DNA of 64,000 nt from Brachionus manjavacas (lineage: Eukaryota; Rotifera; Eurotatoria; Ploima; Brachionidae). Shown here piece by piece: positions 63,318 through 64,000 of this stretch; positions within the stretch are counted from its first letter, which is position 1, and each line of letters starts with the position of its first letter. The notes under the pieces are model-generated. The model was not told the origin of the DNA. It ran no database searches and saw only the letters and a program-made list of their open reading frames with translations. The DNA is taken from NCBI GenBank assembly GCA_019054805.1, contig JAHQIY010000040.1:280822-344821 (forward strand), written 5' to 3'. A program made the translations under genes and the position numbers.

Positions 63318-64000
63318 ATGGAAAGTGGCCTTGTCACCCTGACACAAAAAGATTGTCATAACGCTAGAATAGCCCGCGATAGCAGGTTTGATGGGCGCTT
63401 TTATGTGGCCGTTAAAACGACAGGTATCTTCTGCCGACCTATTTGTCCTGCAAATCTGCCCAAAGAAGAGAATGTAGAATATTACTTCGATAAGGCGCAA
63501 GCACTGCAAGCCGGCTATCGTCCTTGTTTGCGTTGCAGGCCAGATAGCGCGCCAAGTTCTTGGGCGTGGAAGGGGGTGGAAGTGACCTTTCAACGAGCGG
63601 TTAAGCTTATAGAGCAGGGCGCGCTGCATCATGCCTCTTTGGTTGAGCTGTCTGAGCGATTAGGAATTAGTGATCGCTATCTGCGCAAGCTTTTTAATCA
63701 ATACCTTGGCATGTCACCGAAGCAGTATGCGCTTTATTATCAACTGATGTTTGCTAAGCAACTGCTTCATACTAGTCATTTGTCGATCACTGATGTTGCT
63801 CTGGCAAGTGGTTTTAATAGTGTGCGACGTTTTAATGATGCGTTTAAACAAGTCATGAAGCTGCCTCCCTCTCAGGTAAGAAAAAGTAGTTCGATTCAAA
63901 CGGAATCTAATCATGTTGATCTCGCTTTTCGCGGTCCACTGGATTGGCAGCATATGCTGGATTTCTACCGCTTAAGAGCAATTTCAGGGTTAGAAACAGT
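63318..64000 (+). CDS. Ada-AlkA fusion: methylphosphotriester repair/AraC/3-methyladenine glycosylase, 3' truncated
   Basis: Open from ATG 63318 to the window end (227 residues visible). The Ada zinc domain (about 15-95) has cysteines FCRPIC ... CLRC, where the first is the methyl acceptor that switches the protein into an activator. Then an AraC HTH pair (LVELSERLGISDRYLRKLF; ITDVALASGFNSVRRF; about 95-190) and the beginning of an AlkA N domain (RGPLDWQHMLDFYRLRAISGLETV). This is the fusion of regulator and DNA-3-methyladenine glycosylase 2 seen in other gamma-proteobacteria, with the glycosylase active site beyond the window. It senses and repairs alkylated DNA. Confidence 0.85.
   Translation, partial: MESGLVTLTQKDCHNARIARDSRFDGRFYVAVKTTGIFCRPICPANLPKEENVEYYFDKAQALQAGYRPCLRCRPDSAPSSWAWKGVEVTFQRAVKLIEQGALHHASLVELSERLGISDRYLRKLFNQYLGMSPKQYALYYQLMFAKQLLHTSHLSITDVALASGFNSVRRFNDAFKQVMKLPPSQVRKSSSIQTESNHVDLAFRGPLDWQHMLDFYRLRAISGLET

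Noticed and set aside
1-64000. CRISPR array, tRNA/rRNA genes, integron or insertion sequence
   Set aside because: No regularly spaced repeats, no RNA gene signatures, no integrase or transposase frame, and no terminal inverted repeats were found by reading.

Overview
The window reads as a 64 kb stretch of a Vibrio (Vibrionaceae) chromosome. The evidence is protein content rather than a database search. It has a NorR-controlled Hcp/Hcr pair, a TRAP-type sialic acid cluster, a LamB/MalM pair, MaoP next to HdfR as in enterics, a CRY-DASH gene next to an FeS-type photolyase, and many LysR/AraC regulators. The combination resembles the smaller chromosome of Vibrio species, but that placement is an inference. 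No rRNA, tRNA, CRISPR array, integrase, transposase or prophage block was seen. Coding density is high and the genes look native.

Layout: 1-2.7 kb holds a 5'-truncated M14-type amidohydrolase and an MFS transporter with a long helical-repeat tail. At 2.8-6.5 kb there is a small membrane protein and a four-gene operon (exported protein, fatty acid hydroxylase, response regulator, histidine kinase). Divergent from it, 6.7-12.8 kb carries a tightly overlapped efflux operon (ABC-type membrane domain without ATPase, RND adaptor, RND pump, AraC regulator). 12.8-18.8 kb holds a nitrilase/LysR pair, a YjiH-like transporter, a MocR regulator and a DMT exporter.

18.8-27.7 kb is a nitrosative-stress block: hcp-hcr, preceded by a sigma-54 promoter and three GT-N7-AC NorR sites; two tandem PAP2 phosphatase/beta-barrel fusions; norR with a fourth site in front of it; and an FtrA-like regulator. 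27.8-30.4 kb has rhodanese, GST, a previously unlisted 59-codon His-rich ORF, and an MFS transporter. 30.5-35 kb is a light/oxidant block (CRY-DASH, FeS photolyase, TSUP, Abm monooxygenase, YccF). 35-41.8 kb has two orphan amino-acid-binding proteins, a HisC-like aminotransferase with a divergent LysR, a double winged-helix/nuclease-like protein, and an AraC/MFS pair.

41.8-53.9 kb is a complete sialic acid scavenging locus. It runs from secreted sialidase (nanH) through two kelch mutarotases (one exported, one without signal peptide) and the TRAP transporter (siaPQM) to lyase (nanA), epimerase (nanE), kinase (nanK) and deacetylase (nagA), with an RpiR repressor (nanR). Two pairs of similar 15-bp motifs lie in front of siaP/nanE and in front of nanM and are candidate NanR operators. 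53.9-60.5 kb has a diguanylate cyclase, then glgX divergent from lamB-malM with a cluster of MalT-box-like repeats between them. 60.6-64 kb has maoP/hdfR, azoR, a small conserved-looking protein and the start of an Ada-AlkA fusion cut by the window end.

The most unusual items are the PAP2-outer-membrane-barrel tandem, the His-rich leader ORF with an upstream terminator-like hairpin before an MFS gene, the double winged-helix plus PD-(D/E)XK-like protein, the efflux operon with an NBD-less ABC membrane protein, and the signal-less mutarotase duplicate.
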